Assembly (NCBI RefSeq): GCF_946887195.1
Contig: NZ_CAMPKE010000010.1
Span: forward strand, 62,001 to 126,000
Source of the DNA: an uncultured Halomonas sp.
Lineage (GTDB): Bacteria; Pseudomonadota; Gammaproteobacteria; Pseudomonadales; Halomonadaceae
Reading direction: 5' to 3'
DNA: 64,000 nucleotides
Below the pieces are notes generated by a model that made no database searches, was not told the origin of the DNA, and saw only the letters and a program-made list of their open reading frames with translations. This document shows, in pieces, positions 8,477 to 14,881 of this stretch (the first letter of the stretch is position 1; the number at the start of each line of letters is the position of its first letter). Both the position numbers and the translations under genes were made by a program.

Positions 8477-9034
8477 ATGGACAACATCACCAAGCAAGAC
8501 CGCATTACGCTGAAGAACCTCAAGGTGGCCGACTTCGCCAGCGAGGAAACACTGTGCTTCAACGCAACCGTCGTGTTCGACGGTACTCCCATCGCCGAGG
8601 CCCGCAACGACGGCCACGGTGGCTCGACGTTCCTCCACGCGCTCAACGGCAAGGCGGGGCTACTGGCGCAGGCCGAAGCCTTCGCCAAGGGCCTGCCGCC
8701 TGCGCCGCTTGACCTCGGCCACGAGAGTGAAGACCCTCACTACATCGACATGACGCTCGACTTCCTGGTCGATGAGCTGGCCGACGCCATGCACGCGGAA
8801 CGCAAGGTGCGAGCCGCATTCAACCGCGACATCGGCAACAAGGTGCTGTTCATCAAGGAAGGCAAACTGCTGTTTATCAAGGGCATCAAGCTCAAAGCCA
8901 TCGCCGACCGGAAGGCGTACTTCGCTTCGCTGCGCGCCCGGCAGGCCCAGCCCATCGTCATCCTGGCCGAGCTTCCACCCGAGCAGGCATTCGATTTGTG
9001 GAAGCAGTATGTCCTGGGCGACAAGCCCGACTGA
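8477..9034 (+). CDS. Conserved ICE protein of unknown function (185 aa)
   Basis: I do not recognise a family for this protein. It is soluble-looking, with an N-terminal beta-rich stretch (ITLKNLKVADFASEETLCFNATVVFDG), a helical acidic centre and a repeated hydrophobic/lysine pattern near residues 128-142 (KVLFIKEGKLLFIKGIKLK). ATG 8477 begins the coherent protein, although the frame is open further upstream inside the RNA element; AGGAC precedes it by about 8 nt. It is a monocistronic-looking gene, preceded by RNA element copy A and followed by a strong terminator at 9061. Its position among ICE accessory-core genes suggests an element-maintenance or host-interaction role, but nothing visible specifies it. 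Confidence 0.7.
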   Translation: MDNITKQDRITLKNLKVADFASEETLCFNATVVFDGTPIAEARNDGHGGSTFLHALNGKAGLLAQAEAFAKGLPPAPLDLGHESEDPHYIDMTLDFLVDELADAMHAERKVRAAFNRDIGNKVLFIKEGKLLFIKGIKLKAIADRKAYFASLRARQAQPIVILAELPPEQAFDLWKQYVLGDKPD

Positions 9035-9060
9035 CCCAGCGTCACCGCACCCTCCTGACA

Positions 9061-9091
9061 GCCCCGCACTCGATGCGGGGCTTCTTTCTTT
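9061..9091 (+). terminator. Rho-independent terminator
   Basis: GCCCCGCA / TGCGGGGC 8-bp stem with a CTCGA loop followed by TTCTTTCTTT, 27 nt after the preceding stop. Confidence 0.85.
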
Positions 9092-9174
9092 CGGTCCCCA
9101 TCAATCGGGTCTGGGCTGGATGCCATTTTCCAACTGACGCAGCGCGGTCCGCGCACGAAGCTGCCCGCATGTTC

Positions 9175-9270
9175 GCTGATTCGTCAGCACATGCCAGCAG
9201 CCAGGGTTTTAGGCTGTCGCGGGTCTCTCCCGCGTTACCCACCAGTCCGCATCGCATCAAGTCTGCGGAC
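9175..9270 (+). ncRNA. Four-hairpin RNA-like element, copy B
   Basis: Stem 1 is GCTGA/TCAGC with a TTCG tetraloop (9175-9188). Stem 2 is CAGCC/GGCTG (9198-9216). Stem 3 is CGCGGG/CCCGCG (9218-9234). Stem 4 is GTCCGCA/TGCGGAC (9245-9270). ACATGCC lies between stems 1 and 2, as in copies C-E. The element ends 94 nt before the next start codon. The rest of the 330-bp gap holds the terminator at 9061 and a weak GCGGG/CCCGC stem with TTTTCC just before the RBS. Confidence 0.65.
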
Positions 9271-9364
9271 GCGCGTCCTCGTGACGTCGATGCCTTTTAT
9301 CAACCGCGTGCGGGAGCCGCCATCCCGTGAGGGACGAGGCCCCGCTTTTCCAAGGAGCCTATCC

Positions 9365-9589
9365 ATGTCCCAGCAAGCCTCTTTCGGCCAAACCTTCGGG
9401 CAATTGGCCTCGACCTACTGCGGCAAGTTCCTGCCGCTCGAAGTCCTGCAAAGCGCCGCCGGCCACTACATCGGCACGCGCGATACCGAAGGCCCCGTTT
9501 CGCGGGAATCCCGCGAGTACTTCCGCAGCTATGCCGCGGCTCAACGTGCCCTCGAAAGAGGCGGCTGGTCCCAGCTCGCCGTTCCTTGA
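9365..9589 (+). CDS. Small conserved ICE protein, unknown function (74 aa)
   Basis: This small soluble-looking protein has a conserved-looking core (YCGKFLPLEVLQSAAGHYIGTRDTEGPVSRES). I do not recognise the family. AAGGAG lies 8 nt before ATG 9365, which supports this start over upstream in-frame possibilities. It is preceded by RNA element copy B and followed after 22 nt by the next gene, with which it probably forms a two-gene unit. No cysteine cluster, signal peptide or membrane segment is present. Confidence 0.65.
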   Translation: MSQQASFGQTFGQLASTYCGKFLPLEVLQSAAGHYIGTRDTEGPVSRESREYFRSYAAAQRALERGGWSQLAVP

Positions 9590-9611
9590 TCCAAACTGGA
9601 GGAATCACGTC

Positions 9612-10004
9612 ATGAACCAGCTACTGCCGCGGGAAGTCGTCGATCAGATCATGCGGGAAGAACAGCATTTCGCCGCCGCGCCTCAAGCCTTTTTCGAGGC
9701 ATGGAAGCGTGGCGTCGAGATTGCTGGCCCCGAGTGGTTCGGCGACGGCACCCGTGAAGGTCTGAACCAGGCCAAGAGCAAGTGGGATCTGCGTCCCAAC
9801 ATGCTGCGGCTCAACGACGCCCTCGGCGTCCTGAGCAGCGGCGAACGCATGTTCCTGTCTGCCATGGTCAGCTTCTACAACGCGCGTGAGGGCGGTGCCA
9901 TGCTCAAGCGCTGCCACTTCCACGGGCTGTCGGACTTCGACGGTCTCGACCTGCAACGCCGCAAGGTCATCGCCGACCTGCTCGTGAACTACAACGGTTG
10001 GTGA
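9612..10004 (+). CDS. Conserved ICE protein of unknown function (130 aa)
   Basis: A 130-residue, mostly helical, soluble protein with acidic and aromatic character (FFEAWKRGVEIAGPEWFGDG, LSSGERMFLSAMVSFYN). No family is recognised. ATG 9612 is preceded by TGGAGGAATCACG, a good Shine-Dalgarno, and the gene follows the 74-aa gene by 22 nt, so they are likely co-transcribed. A strong hairpin at 10044 lies downstream. Confidence 0.7.
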   Translation: MNQLLPREVVDQIMREEQHFAAAPQAFFEAWKRGVEIAGPEWFGDGTREGLNQAKSKWDLRPNMLRLNDALGVLSSGERMFLSAMVSFYNAREGGAMLKRCHFHGLSDFDGLDLQRRKVIADLLVNYNGW

Positions 10005-10043
10005 GCCGGTCTCCGGCACACCACTGTCTTTCGTTCCCCCCGA

Positions 10044-10083
10044 GAGGGACATGCGCCCAAAAGGCCATGTCCCTCAATTTCTT
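10044..10083 (+). promoter_or_regulatory. Terminator-like hairpin (GAGGGACATG / CATGTCCCTC)
   Basis: A perfect 10-bp stem (10044-10053 with 10066-10075) is followed by AATTTCTTCT. It lies 40 nt after the preceding stop and 73 nt before the next start, so it can end the upstream unit or attenuate the next gene. Confidence 0.55.
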
Positions 10084-10147
10084 CTCCATCACCCTGCGGA
10101 TGCCATCGTCCGCATGGGCTGGCTCCGCTTTCTCGAAAGGAGCCACC

Positions 10148-10834
10148 ATGGCGAACAACTACTACGAAGGCACGGGCGTTCTCGTGCTGGAGCGTGTCAC
10201 CCCCGTCATCAAGGCGCTGTTCGGCGCCTTCGCGCTGAACGAAGGCCATCCCGGCAACGGGCAGGCCTACATCGCCCAGATCGCCGAGACCAATGATCCG
10301 CGCTGGACGGATGTGCTGGACGGCCTGGAAGACCTGGCCGCACAACTCGGCATCCCCATGCCCGACGACGAAGAGTTGTCGATTCCACCTCTGCTCGAAC
10401 GGCTGGCCGCGCACTTCGGTGCCGAGCAGGACGCGGAGCTGGAGAACCTGATCGAGCACCACAAGTTCGAGGACAGCGCCGACCTGGAAGCCTTGCTTCT
10501 GATCGCTTCCTGCTTCGATGACGGCCATCGCCTGACCGCCATCCAGTTCGAAGGCTGCTGGCATTGCAGCAGGCCGAGGCTGTTCGAGTTCGGCGGCAAC
10601 GGCTGCTACCTGAGCCGCGAGGTCCAGGTCTTCAGAACGTCCTCGCAGGCGCTCCAACTCGGCGACCAACTGCGCAAGACGATCCTGTCCGCCGACATCG
10701 AAGAGGCCTCGGCATTGATCGCGCTGGAGGCCGCCAACCTGCTCGCAGGCATCAACGACGAGCAGTTCCGCCTGAATGTGCGCCGTCGCGTCGCCGACCG
10801 ACTGGCCCAGATGCCAACGATCAGCGCCGCCTGA
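10148..10834 (+). CDS. Conserved ICE protein of unknown function (228 aa)
   Basis: This is a soluble, acidic, helix-rich protein. The N-terminus (MANNYYEGTGVLVLERVTPV) looks well conserved in related ICEs by character, and a small C..C pattern with aromatic residues occurs near residue 137 (FEGCWHCSRPRLFEFGGNGCYL). No enzyme motif is visible. ATG 10148 is preceded by AAAGGAGCC. The gene has its own leader with hairpins at 10044 and a GCGGA/TCCGC stem at about 10096-10113, and is followed by two mutually exclusive hairpins at 10855. Confidence 0.7.
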   Translation: MANNYYEGTGVLVLERVTPVIKALFGAFALNEGHPGNGQAYIAQIAETNDPRWTDVLDGLEDLAAQLGIPMPDDEELSIPPLLERLAAHFGAEQDAELENLIEHHKFEDSADLEALLLIASCFDDGHRLTAIQFEGCWHCSRPRLFEFGGNGCYLSREVQVFRTSSQALQLGDQLRKTILSADIEEASALIALEAANLLAGINDEQFRLNVRRRVADRLAQMPTISAA

Positions 10835-10854
10835 CGCATTTTCCATTTTCAACC

Positions 10855-10886
10855 CACCGGGTCCAATTCCCGGTGGCGGGAATTGG
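10855..10886 (+). promoter_or_regulatory. Two mutually exclusive leader hairpins
   Basis: CACCGGG (10855-10861) can pair with CCCGGTG (10869-10875). Alternatively CCAATTCCC (10863-10871) can pair with GGGAATTGG (10878-10886). The two stems share bases and cannot form together. The RBS (GGAGAG) is about 15 nt further on, so a switch-like leader is possible. Confidence 0.45.
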
Positions 10887-10914
10887 CTCCATTATTCAAT
10901 CTGGAGAGTTCCCA

Positions 10915-11652
10915 ATGTCCCAGAAACCCAATCCCTTTCACCGTGGCTACTGGAATCTGAAAATCGTCCGCACGCTGTGCATCAGCTACGAGGACGGAAG
11001 CCCGCATGTCTGGCGCAACATCCACGCGAGCCAGCAACACCTCTCCGACGAGGAACTGGTTTCATCGTCCTGCATCGTCGCCAACGATTTCGCCGTGGTC
11101 AGCGATGGCCGCGAAGCCGTGAACGCCGAGGTACTGGCCGAATGCGATGCCGGTGAAGGCGTCAGCGGCGAAGGTGTGATCGGTGCCGTGGTCTATGCCA
11201 TCCATGGCGAGGACTTCGACGGCCGCCCAGTCCACGTCGGTGACGCCTATTCGGCCGAGGCCGCGCGGGAAGCGATGCAGCGCCTGAGTTTCGAGACCGG
11301 CTACTACAGCCGGTGCTGGGAAATCAGCCGTGAGCACATCACGGTCGATAGCTGGCACTACCTCGCCGGCCTGGCGGACATCGCCACGCCGGAGGCCATG
11401 TTGTTCATCGCCTTCCGTGTGCCGTACAGCCCGGCGATCGGCGTCAAGCTGATTTCCACGCCCTGGACGGACCAGAACCTGGAGCACGCCGAGGGCATCA
11501 CCGCCGAGCAGCTTCGACAGGAGCACCGGAACAAGGGCATGCCGGACGACCTGGCGAACATCCTTGAACTGGCTGGCCAGGCCGATGTGCGCATCCTCAT
11601 CCTCGATGCAGACGCACCCGCGTTGCTGGGCCTGCCGCTGGCCGAGGGCTAG
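10915..11652 (+). CDS. Conserved ICE protein of unknown function (245 aa)
   Basis: This 245-residue soluble protein has no recognised family. The sequence is mixed alpha/beta: NLKIVRTLCISYEDGSPHVWRNIHAS near the start, a central region with WEISREHITVDSWHYLAGLADIATPEA (about residues 138-165), and a C-terminal helix plus ADVRILILDADAPALLGLPL. ATG 10915 follows CTGGAGAGTTCCCA. The upstream leader holds mutually exclusive hairpins; downstream there is a CCAGCCCG/CGGGCTGG hairpin before the next gene. It appears to be transcribed as its own unit within the accessory-core block. Confidence 0.7.
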   Translation: MSQKPNPFHRGYWNLKIVRTLCISYEDGSPHVWRNIHASQQHLSDEELVSSSCIVANDFAVVSDGREAVNAEVLAECDAGEGVSGEGVIGAVVYAIHGEDFDGRPVHVGDAYSAEAAREAMQRLSFETGYYSRCWEISREHITVDSWHYLAGLADIATPEAMLFIAFRVPYSPAIGVKLISTPWTDQNLEHAEGITAEQLRQEHRNKGMPDDLANILELAGQADVRILILDADAPALLGLPLAEG

Positions 11653-11693
11653 CAGCCGCGCGACACGCGGGTCTTCCTCTTTGTCCCCTCATG

Positions 11694-11731
11694 CCAGCCC
11701 GTCTCCCCCAAGAGTCGGGCTGGTCCATTTT
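11694..11731 (+). promoter_or_regulatory. Attenuator/terminator-like hairpin before 92-aa gene
   Basis: CCAGCCCG pairs with CGGGCTGG (8 bp), followed by TCCATTTTCAT and, directly after, the AGGAG of the next gene. Confidence 0.5.
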
Positions 11732-11746
11732 CATAGGAGCAACCTC

Positions 11747-12025
11747 ATGTTCCCCAACCTCATTTCGCGCGCACCGGACTTCGAGCACCAGCTCGGAGCC
11801 TGCGTCAACGCCATGAGCCAGGACGACGCCATCGGCCAGATCCTGGTATTCGAGCGCACGCACGGCACGCTGCACATGCGCCATATCGCCGGCGCCGACT
11901 TGGTGGACACCGACATTGACGACTACGAGATGGTCGTCTTCGACGGTGGCAACACCGGCGGCGACACGTGGAAGCATGTGTTCTTCCCGCGTCAGCGCGA
12001 ACACTACTTCGTGTACCAAGCCTGA
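11747..12025 (+). CDS. Small conserved ICE protein, unknown function (92 aa)
   Basis: A 92-residue acidic protein (ADLVDTDIDDYEMVVFDGGNTGGDTWKHVFFPR) with no recognised family and no membrane segment. ATG 11747 follows TAGGAGCAACCTC. A terminator-like hairpin lies directly upstream of the RBS and a strong terminator 9 nt downstream of the stop, so it is a single-gene unit. Confidence 0.65.
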   Translation: MFPNLISRAPDFEHQLGACVNAMSQDDAIGQILVFERTHGTLHMRHIAGADLVDTDIDDYEMVVFDGGNTGGDTWKHVFFPRQREHYFVYQA

Positions 12026-12033
12026 TCCAACCA

Positions 12034-12058
12034 GCCCCTTTCGAGGGGCCTTTTTCTT
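12034..12058 (+). terminator. Rho-independent terminator
   Basis: GCCCC / GGGGC stem with TTTCGA loop followed by CTTTTTCTT, 9 nt after the preceding stop. Confidence 0.85.
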
Positions 12059-12145
12059 GTCCCCAGCGCGGGAAACCGGGTGCGGCGCAGTGCCGTTTCA
12101 TGCGGGCGGGTAGCCCGGCCCAGGGCCATCCTTGCCCCCATGTTC

Positions 12146-12243
12146 GTCGGCGTTGCCGACACATGCCCAGGCAGCCGAGACCTTCGAGGCTGCAAGCACG
12201 GGAAACCGCGCTGGTTGTTTCTTCCTACGGACGCACCGCGTCC
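12146..12243 (+). ncRNA. Four-hairpin RNA-like element, copy C
   Basis: Stem 1 is GTCGGC/GCCGAC with a GTT loop (12146-12160). Stem 2 is GCAGCC/GGCTGC (12171-12193) with loop GAGACCTTCGA. Stem 3 is weak here (CGG-GAAA-CCG near 12199). Stem 4 is GGACGC/GCGTCC (12229-12243). ACATGCCCAG links stems 1 and 2. It lies 66 nt before the start codon of the 267-aa gene. Confidence 0.65.
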
Positions 12244-12252
12244 ATCCACCCA

Positions 12253-12294
12253 CAAGGGACCTCTCCCTTGCGGGCGGGGAATCCCTTGTTCTTC
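12253..12294 (+). promoter_or_regulatory. Leader with alternative pairings (CAAGGGA)
   Basis: CAAGGGA (12253-12259) can pair with TCCCTTG at either 12264-12270 or 12282-12288. The second pairing is followed by TTCTTCC and then the AAGGAG RBS, so the two folds could expose or hide a terminator-like stem. Confidence 0.4.
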
Positions 12295-12309
12295 CTCAAG
12301 GAGATTCCC

Positions 12310-13113
12310 ATGGACCGTTCCCTCATCAAATCCATGATGCCTTCGCTTGTCGCAGGCCATGTGCCCCGCAACGTGCGGTCGTTCAAGTATCGCGTGTTCG
12401 ATGATCAGCCGCAGTCCTCGACGCTGGGCTTCGCCATCGACCCCCAGCCCTTCGACGGCAAGGTGGTCGCGGCCAGCGACGACGCCATCGTCGTCAAGCT
12501 CAAGCCCAGCGAGTTCGCGGTGCTCGACCCCCACCTGGTGACCACCCTTCCCAGCGAAGGCGCCAAGGTGCATGTCCAACCGTATGCCCGCCGCCGCTTC
12601 GACGGCCTGCGCGCGGACACCCCGGAAGTAATCACCGAGAAGACCGCGGACGGTGTTCCCTACACCATCACCAGGCACATCCTCGGCTCCGCGCCTGCCA
12701 AGCTGCCCATCCCCGAGCCGCAGTGCATGGAACTGGGACAGCTCATCCAGCAGTTGGAGGAAATGCCGGCTCCCGATGGGTTCCGGCGCATCACCCACAT
12801 GCTGGTCGATGCGGGTGCCCGCGACTTCACCTGGGTCGATCCGAAGCCGTCCAAGATCATCGAGACACCCCCGGCGATCAGCTTCTCGGTTTCGACCTCG
12901 AAGTTCGAGGGCCAGGTGACGATCCTCTACGACCGCGGCGGCGACACCTACGCGGTGGAACTGAGCCGCGACGGCGAACTGGTCGATCGGCACGACGAGG
13001 TGTATTTCGACATGCTCGGTGAAGTGCTGGAGCGGCTTATCGACGACGGGCACTGGCGTCTGATCGACGTGAGCGTCATCGACGCCAAGGCAACCAAGCG
13101 GCGCTACGGCTGA
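12310..13113 (+). CDS. Conserved ICE protein of unknown function (267 aa)
   Basis: This soluble protein has no recognised family. An N-terminal part rich in beta strands (VRSFKYRVFDDQPQSSTLGF; AIVVKLKPSEFAVLDPHLV) looks like a small nucleic-acid-binding or barrel domain, though that is only impression. A helical middle follows (CMELGQLIQQLEEMPAPDGFRRITHMLVDAGARDFTW has a helix-strand pattern), then a C-terminal beta-rich domain (QVTILYDRGGDTYAVELSRDGELV). ATG 12310 follows CAAGGAGATTCCC. It is preceded by RNA element copy C and followed by the DUF3085 gene behind an attenuator-like hairpin. Confidence 0.7.
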   Translation: MDRSLIKSMMPSLVAGHVPRNVRSFKYRVFDDQPQSSTLGFAIDPQPFDGKVVAASDDAIVVKLKPSEFAVLDPHLVTTLPSEGAKVHVQPYARRRFDGLRADTPEVITEKTADGVPYTITRHILGSAPAKLPIPEPQCMELGQLIQQLEEMPAPDGFRRITHMLVDAGARDFTWVDPKPSKIIETPPAISFSVSTSKFEGQVTILYDRGGDTYAVELSRDGELVDRHDEVYFDMLGEVLERLIDDGHWRLIDVSVIDAKATKRRYG

Positions 13114-13142
13114 CCGCAGCCTACCGGCGACTTGCCCCCATA

Positions 13143-13178
13143 GGCCTTCCATCCATTCGGGTGGAGGGCCTTTTTCTT
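13143..13178 (+). promoter_or_regulatory. Attenuator-like terminator abutting the DUF3085 RBS
   Basis: GGCCTTCCATCC pairs with GGTGGAGGGCC (imperfect, ATTCG loop), followed by TTTTTCTT. The RBS GGAGA begins 3 nt later at 13181 and ATG is at 13192. A full terminator placed directly on the translation start region implies regulated read-through or RNA processing. Confidence 0.6.
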
Positions 13179-13191
13179 CAGGAGATCAACC

Positions 13192-13545
13192 ATGTCACTG
13201 CGATTCAAAGGTTCCGACCTGCGCCCCGTGCTGGCCGAGGCCGTTGCCAACCAATGCCGCGTCGTCCTCGCCAAGGACCAGGGCGTGTACTTCCTCGCCG
13301 AGCAGGGAGAGCGCCGTCCCGATGGCCGCGTGAAGCTGCTGGCCTATGCCGTCGGCTGCAACCCGGATACCGACCCGTTTGACGGCTGGTGGGAACTGGC
13401 GCGTGCCGAGCTGGGTGGCGACGACTTCGGCGAGTTCTTCGATCCGAAGGAAGGCGTCTTCGCCCGCATCCTGCGCGGCATGGACGATCTGATGCTATCC
13501 GCCACCACGACGCACCTGTCGCTGGAGGTGGTGCCATCGATGTAG
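13192..13545 (+). CDS. DUF3085 domain protein
   Basis: This 117-residue protein has the DUF3085 signature (RFKGSDLRPVLAEAVANQCRVVLAKDQGVYFLAEQGERRPDGRVKLLAYAVGCNP in pattern, then PFDGWWELARAELGGDDFGEFF). The family is common in ICEs and some phages and has no assigned function; it is soluble and acidic. ATG 13192 follows AGGAGATCAACC. A terminator-like hairpin sits immediately before the RBS and a strong terminator 24 nt after the stop, so expression probably depends on read-through into this single gene. I recall that a candidate regulatory RNA named after DUF3085 has been described in leaders of such genes; I could not check whether the hairpin here is that motif. Confidence 0.85.
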   Translation: MSLRFKGSDLRPVLAEAVANQCRVVLAKDQGVYFLAEQGERRPDGRVKLLAYAVGCNPDTDPFDGWWELARAELGGDDFGEFFDPKEGVFARILRGMDDLMLSATTTHLSLEVVPSM

Positions 13546-13569
13546 TGCGAATACCACTGTCCCCTCACG

Positions 13570-13596
13570 GCCCCCTTCATGGGGGCTTCTTTTTTT
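13570..13596 (+). terminator. Strong Rho-independent terminator
   Basis: GCCCCC-TTCAT-GGGGGC stem followed by TTCTTTTTTT, 24 nt after the DUF3085 stop. Confidence 0.9.
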
Positions 13597-13687
13597 GCGG
13601 CGCTGGCGGCATGGACAAAGGGAAGCGTCCGGATGCCGATTGATTACTGCCGCGCGCGCGAAGCCCGTCCATGCTGCCCCCATGCCT

Positions 13688-13815
13688 GCTGACGTTGTCA
13701 GCGACATGCCAGGCAACCATCGGTCTTCGAGGTTGCCGCGCAGTTTCCACTGCGTGACCGAGCCAGCTCGCACCGCATCCATCCGCGAGCGGCCACCAGT
13801 CCTGGTGGCGGATGC
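13688..13815 (+). ncRNA. Four-hairpin RNA-like element, copy D (before DUF3577 gene)
   Basis: Stem 1 is GCTGAC/GTCAGC with a GTT loop (13688-13702). Stem 2 is GGCAACC/GGTTGCC (13712-13737) with loop ATCGGTCTTCGA plus one base. Stem 3 is CGCAG/CTGCG (13739-13754). Stem 4 is GCATCC/GGATGC (13775-13815) with inner CCACCAG/CTGGTGG. CGACATGCCA lies between stems 1 and 2. It is the best-formed copy and fills most of the 361-bp gap before the DUF3577 gene, whose start is 91 nt downstream. Confidence 0.7.
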
Positions 13816-13906
13816 TTTCGCCTTATCAACCCACCGCGGGGTTACGCACCTTTCCCCGCATGCGTGGGGCCGGTGTGTCTCCGCTTCATCCCAATGGAGA
13901 TTCACC

Positions 13907-14824
13907 ATGAGCACCACGTCCAACGAGAAATCGTATTTCGACCTCCACACCTCGGGCATCGGCTACATCCAGCGTGTCCGCGAGGTTCCCGTCCGGGGCG
14001 GCCGCCGTGCGCAGCCCTTCCTGGCATGCACCATCGCCGCGCTGGTCGGCTCCGCCAAGGACCCCAGCTACCGCTACTTCGACGTCAAGGTCTCGGGTGC
14101 CGAGGCCAAGAAACTGGTCGAGCGCTACATCGGCGTTGACGATCCCAAGCAGCGGCCGCTGGTGCGCTTCCGCCTCGGCGACCTCTGGGGCGATGCGTAC
14201 ATCCGCGACAAGGGTGAGCACAAGGGCCAGGCCGCCGCGTCTCTGAAGGCGCGACTGCTGAAGGCCGAGCCGCTTGACCGGGCCGAACTGGCTTCGATCA
14301 AGCTGCACGAGCTGATCACCCGCGGCATCGGCTACCTCAGCCGCCCGAAGGACGTCTCCCCCAAGGATGGCGATCCGTTCCTGTCGTGCTGCGTCGCGGC
14401 GCTGGCCGGACCTGTCGGTGAACCGGAATATCGGTACTTCGACACCATCGTCGCCACCCCTGAAGCCGAGCACCTGGTTCGCCGGTGCGTGCAGGCCATC
14501 GAAGGGGACCGCAAGGTGCTGATCGCCTTCCGTCTGAACGACATGAAGATCGATCCGTACATCCGCACCAAGGGCGAGCGCGCCGGGGAACCGGGAGCGA
14601 GCCTGGAATCGACGCTGGTCCACATCGGTCTCATCAAGATCGACGGCACCCAGGTCTATCCGACGAGCCAGGCGCAAGCCGAGGCGCCGCAAGCCGAGGA
14701 CGCACCCGCGCCCGAAGCCGAGGTTGCCGCCGACACCGCTGCCGACCAGCCTGTCGAGCCCGCCGTGCGCGAGCCCGCAGGTGAAGTCGAGGAGCAGGAG
14801 CCGGCATTGGCTGCTTCGTTCTGA
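13907..14824 (+). CDS. DUF3577 / STY4534-family ICE replication protein with internal duplication
   Basis: This 305-residue protein consists of two tandem DUF3577-like units, about residues 9-115 and 135-240. They share the order GIGY-R, PFL-C-AAL-G, YRYFD, EA-LV-R, FRL-D, YIR-KGE and ASL. The rest (residues 250-305) is an Ala/Glu/Pro-rich acidic tail. STY4534-family proteins are assigned to ICE replication but the mechanism is unknown. ATG 13907 follows AATGGAGATTCACC. RNA element copy D lies upstream. A terminator separates it from the DUF3275 gene, only 57 nt downstream, so the two may be co-transcribed with attenuation. Confidence 0.85.
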   Translation: MSTTSNEKSYFDLHTSGIGYIQRVREVPVRGGRRAQPFLACTIAALVGSAKDPSYRYFDVKVSGAEAKKLVERYIGVDDPKQRPLVRFRLGDLWGDAYIRDKGEHKGQAAASLKARLLKAEPLDRAELASIKLHELITRGIGYLSRPKDVSPKDGDPFLSCCVAALAGPVGEPEYRYFDTIVATPEAEHLVRRCVQAIEGDRKVLIAFRLNDMKIDPYIRTKGERAGEPGASLESTLVHIGLIKIDGTQVYPTSQAQAEAPQAEDAPAPEAEVAADTAADQPVEPAVREPAGEVEEQEPALAASF

Positions 14825-14832
14825 TCCGGCAT

Positions 14833-14858
14833 GGCCCCTCACGGGGCCTTGCCTTTTT
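14833..14858 (+). terminator. Terminator/attenuator between DUF3577 and DUF3275 genes
   Basis: GGCCCC-TCAC-GGGGCC stem, then TTGCCTTTTT. The AAGGAGA RBS of the DUF3275 gene follows 11 nt later, so this terminator is inside its leader. Confidence 0.7.
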
Positions 14859-14881
14859 CCTATTCCCCAAGGAGAACCATC

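Noticed and set aside
8276..13815. CRISPR-like array from repeated hairpins
   Set aside because: The repeats are 1-4 kb apart with genes between them and differ in sequence; there is no regular repeat-spacer pattern.
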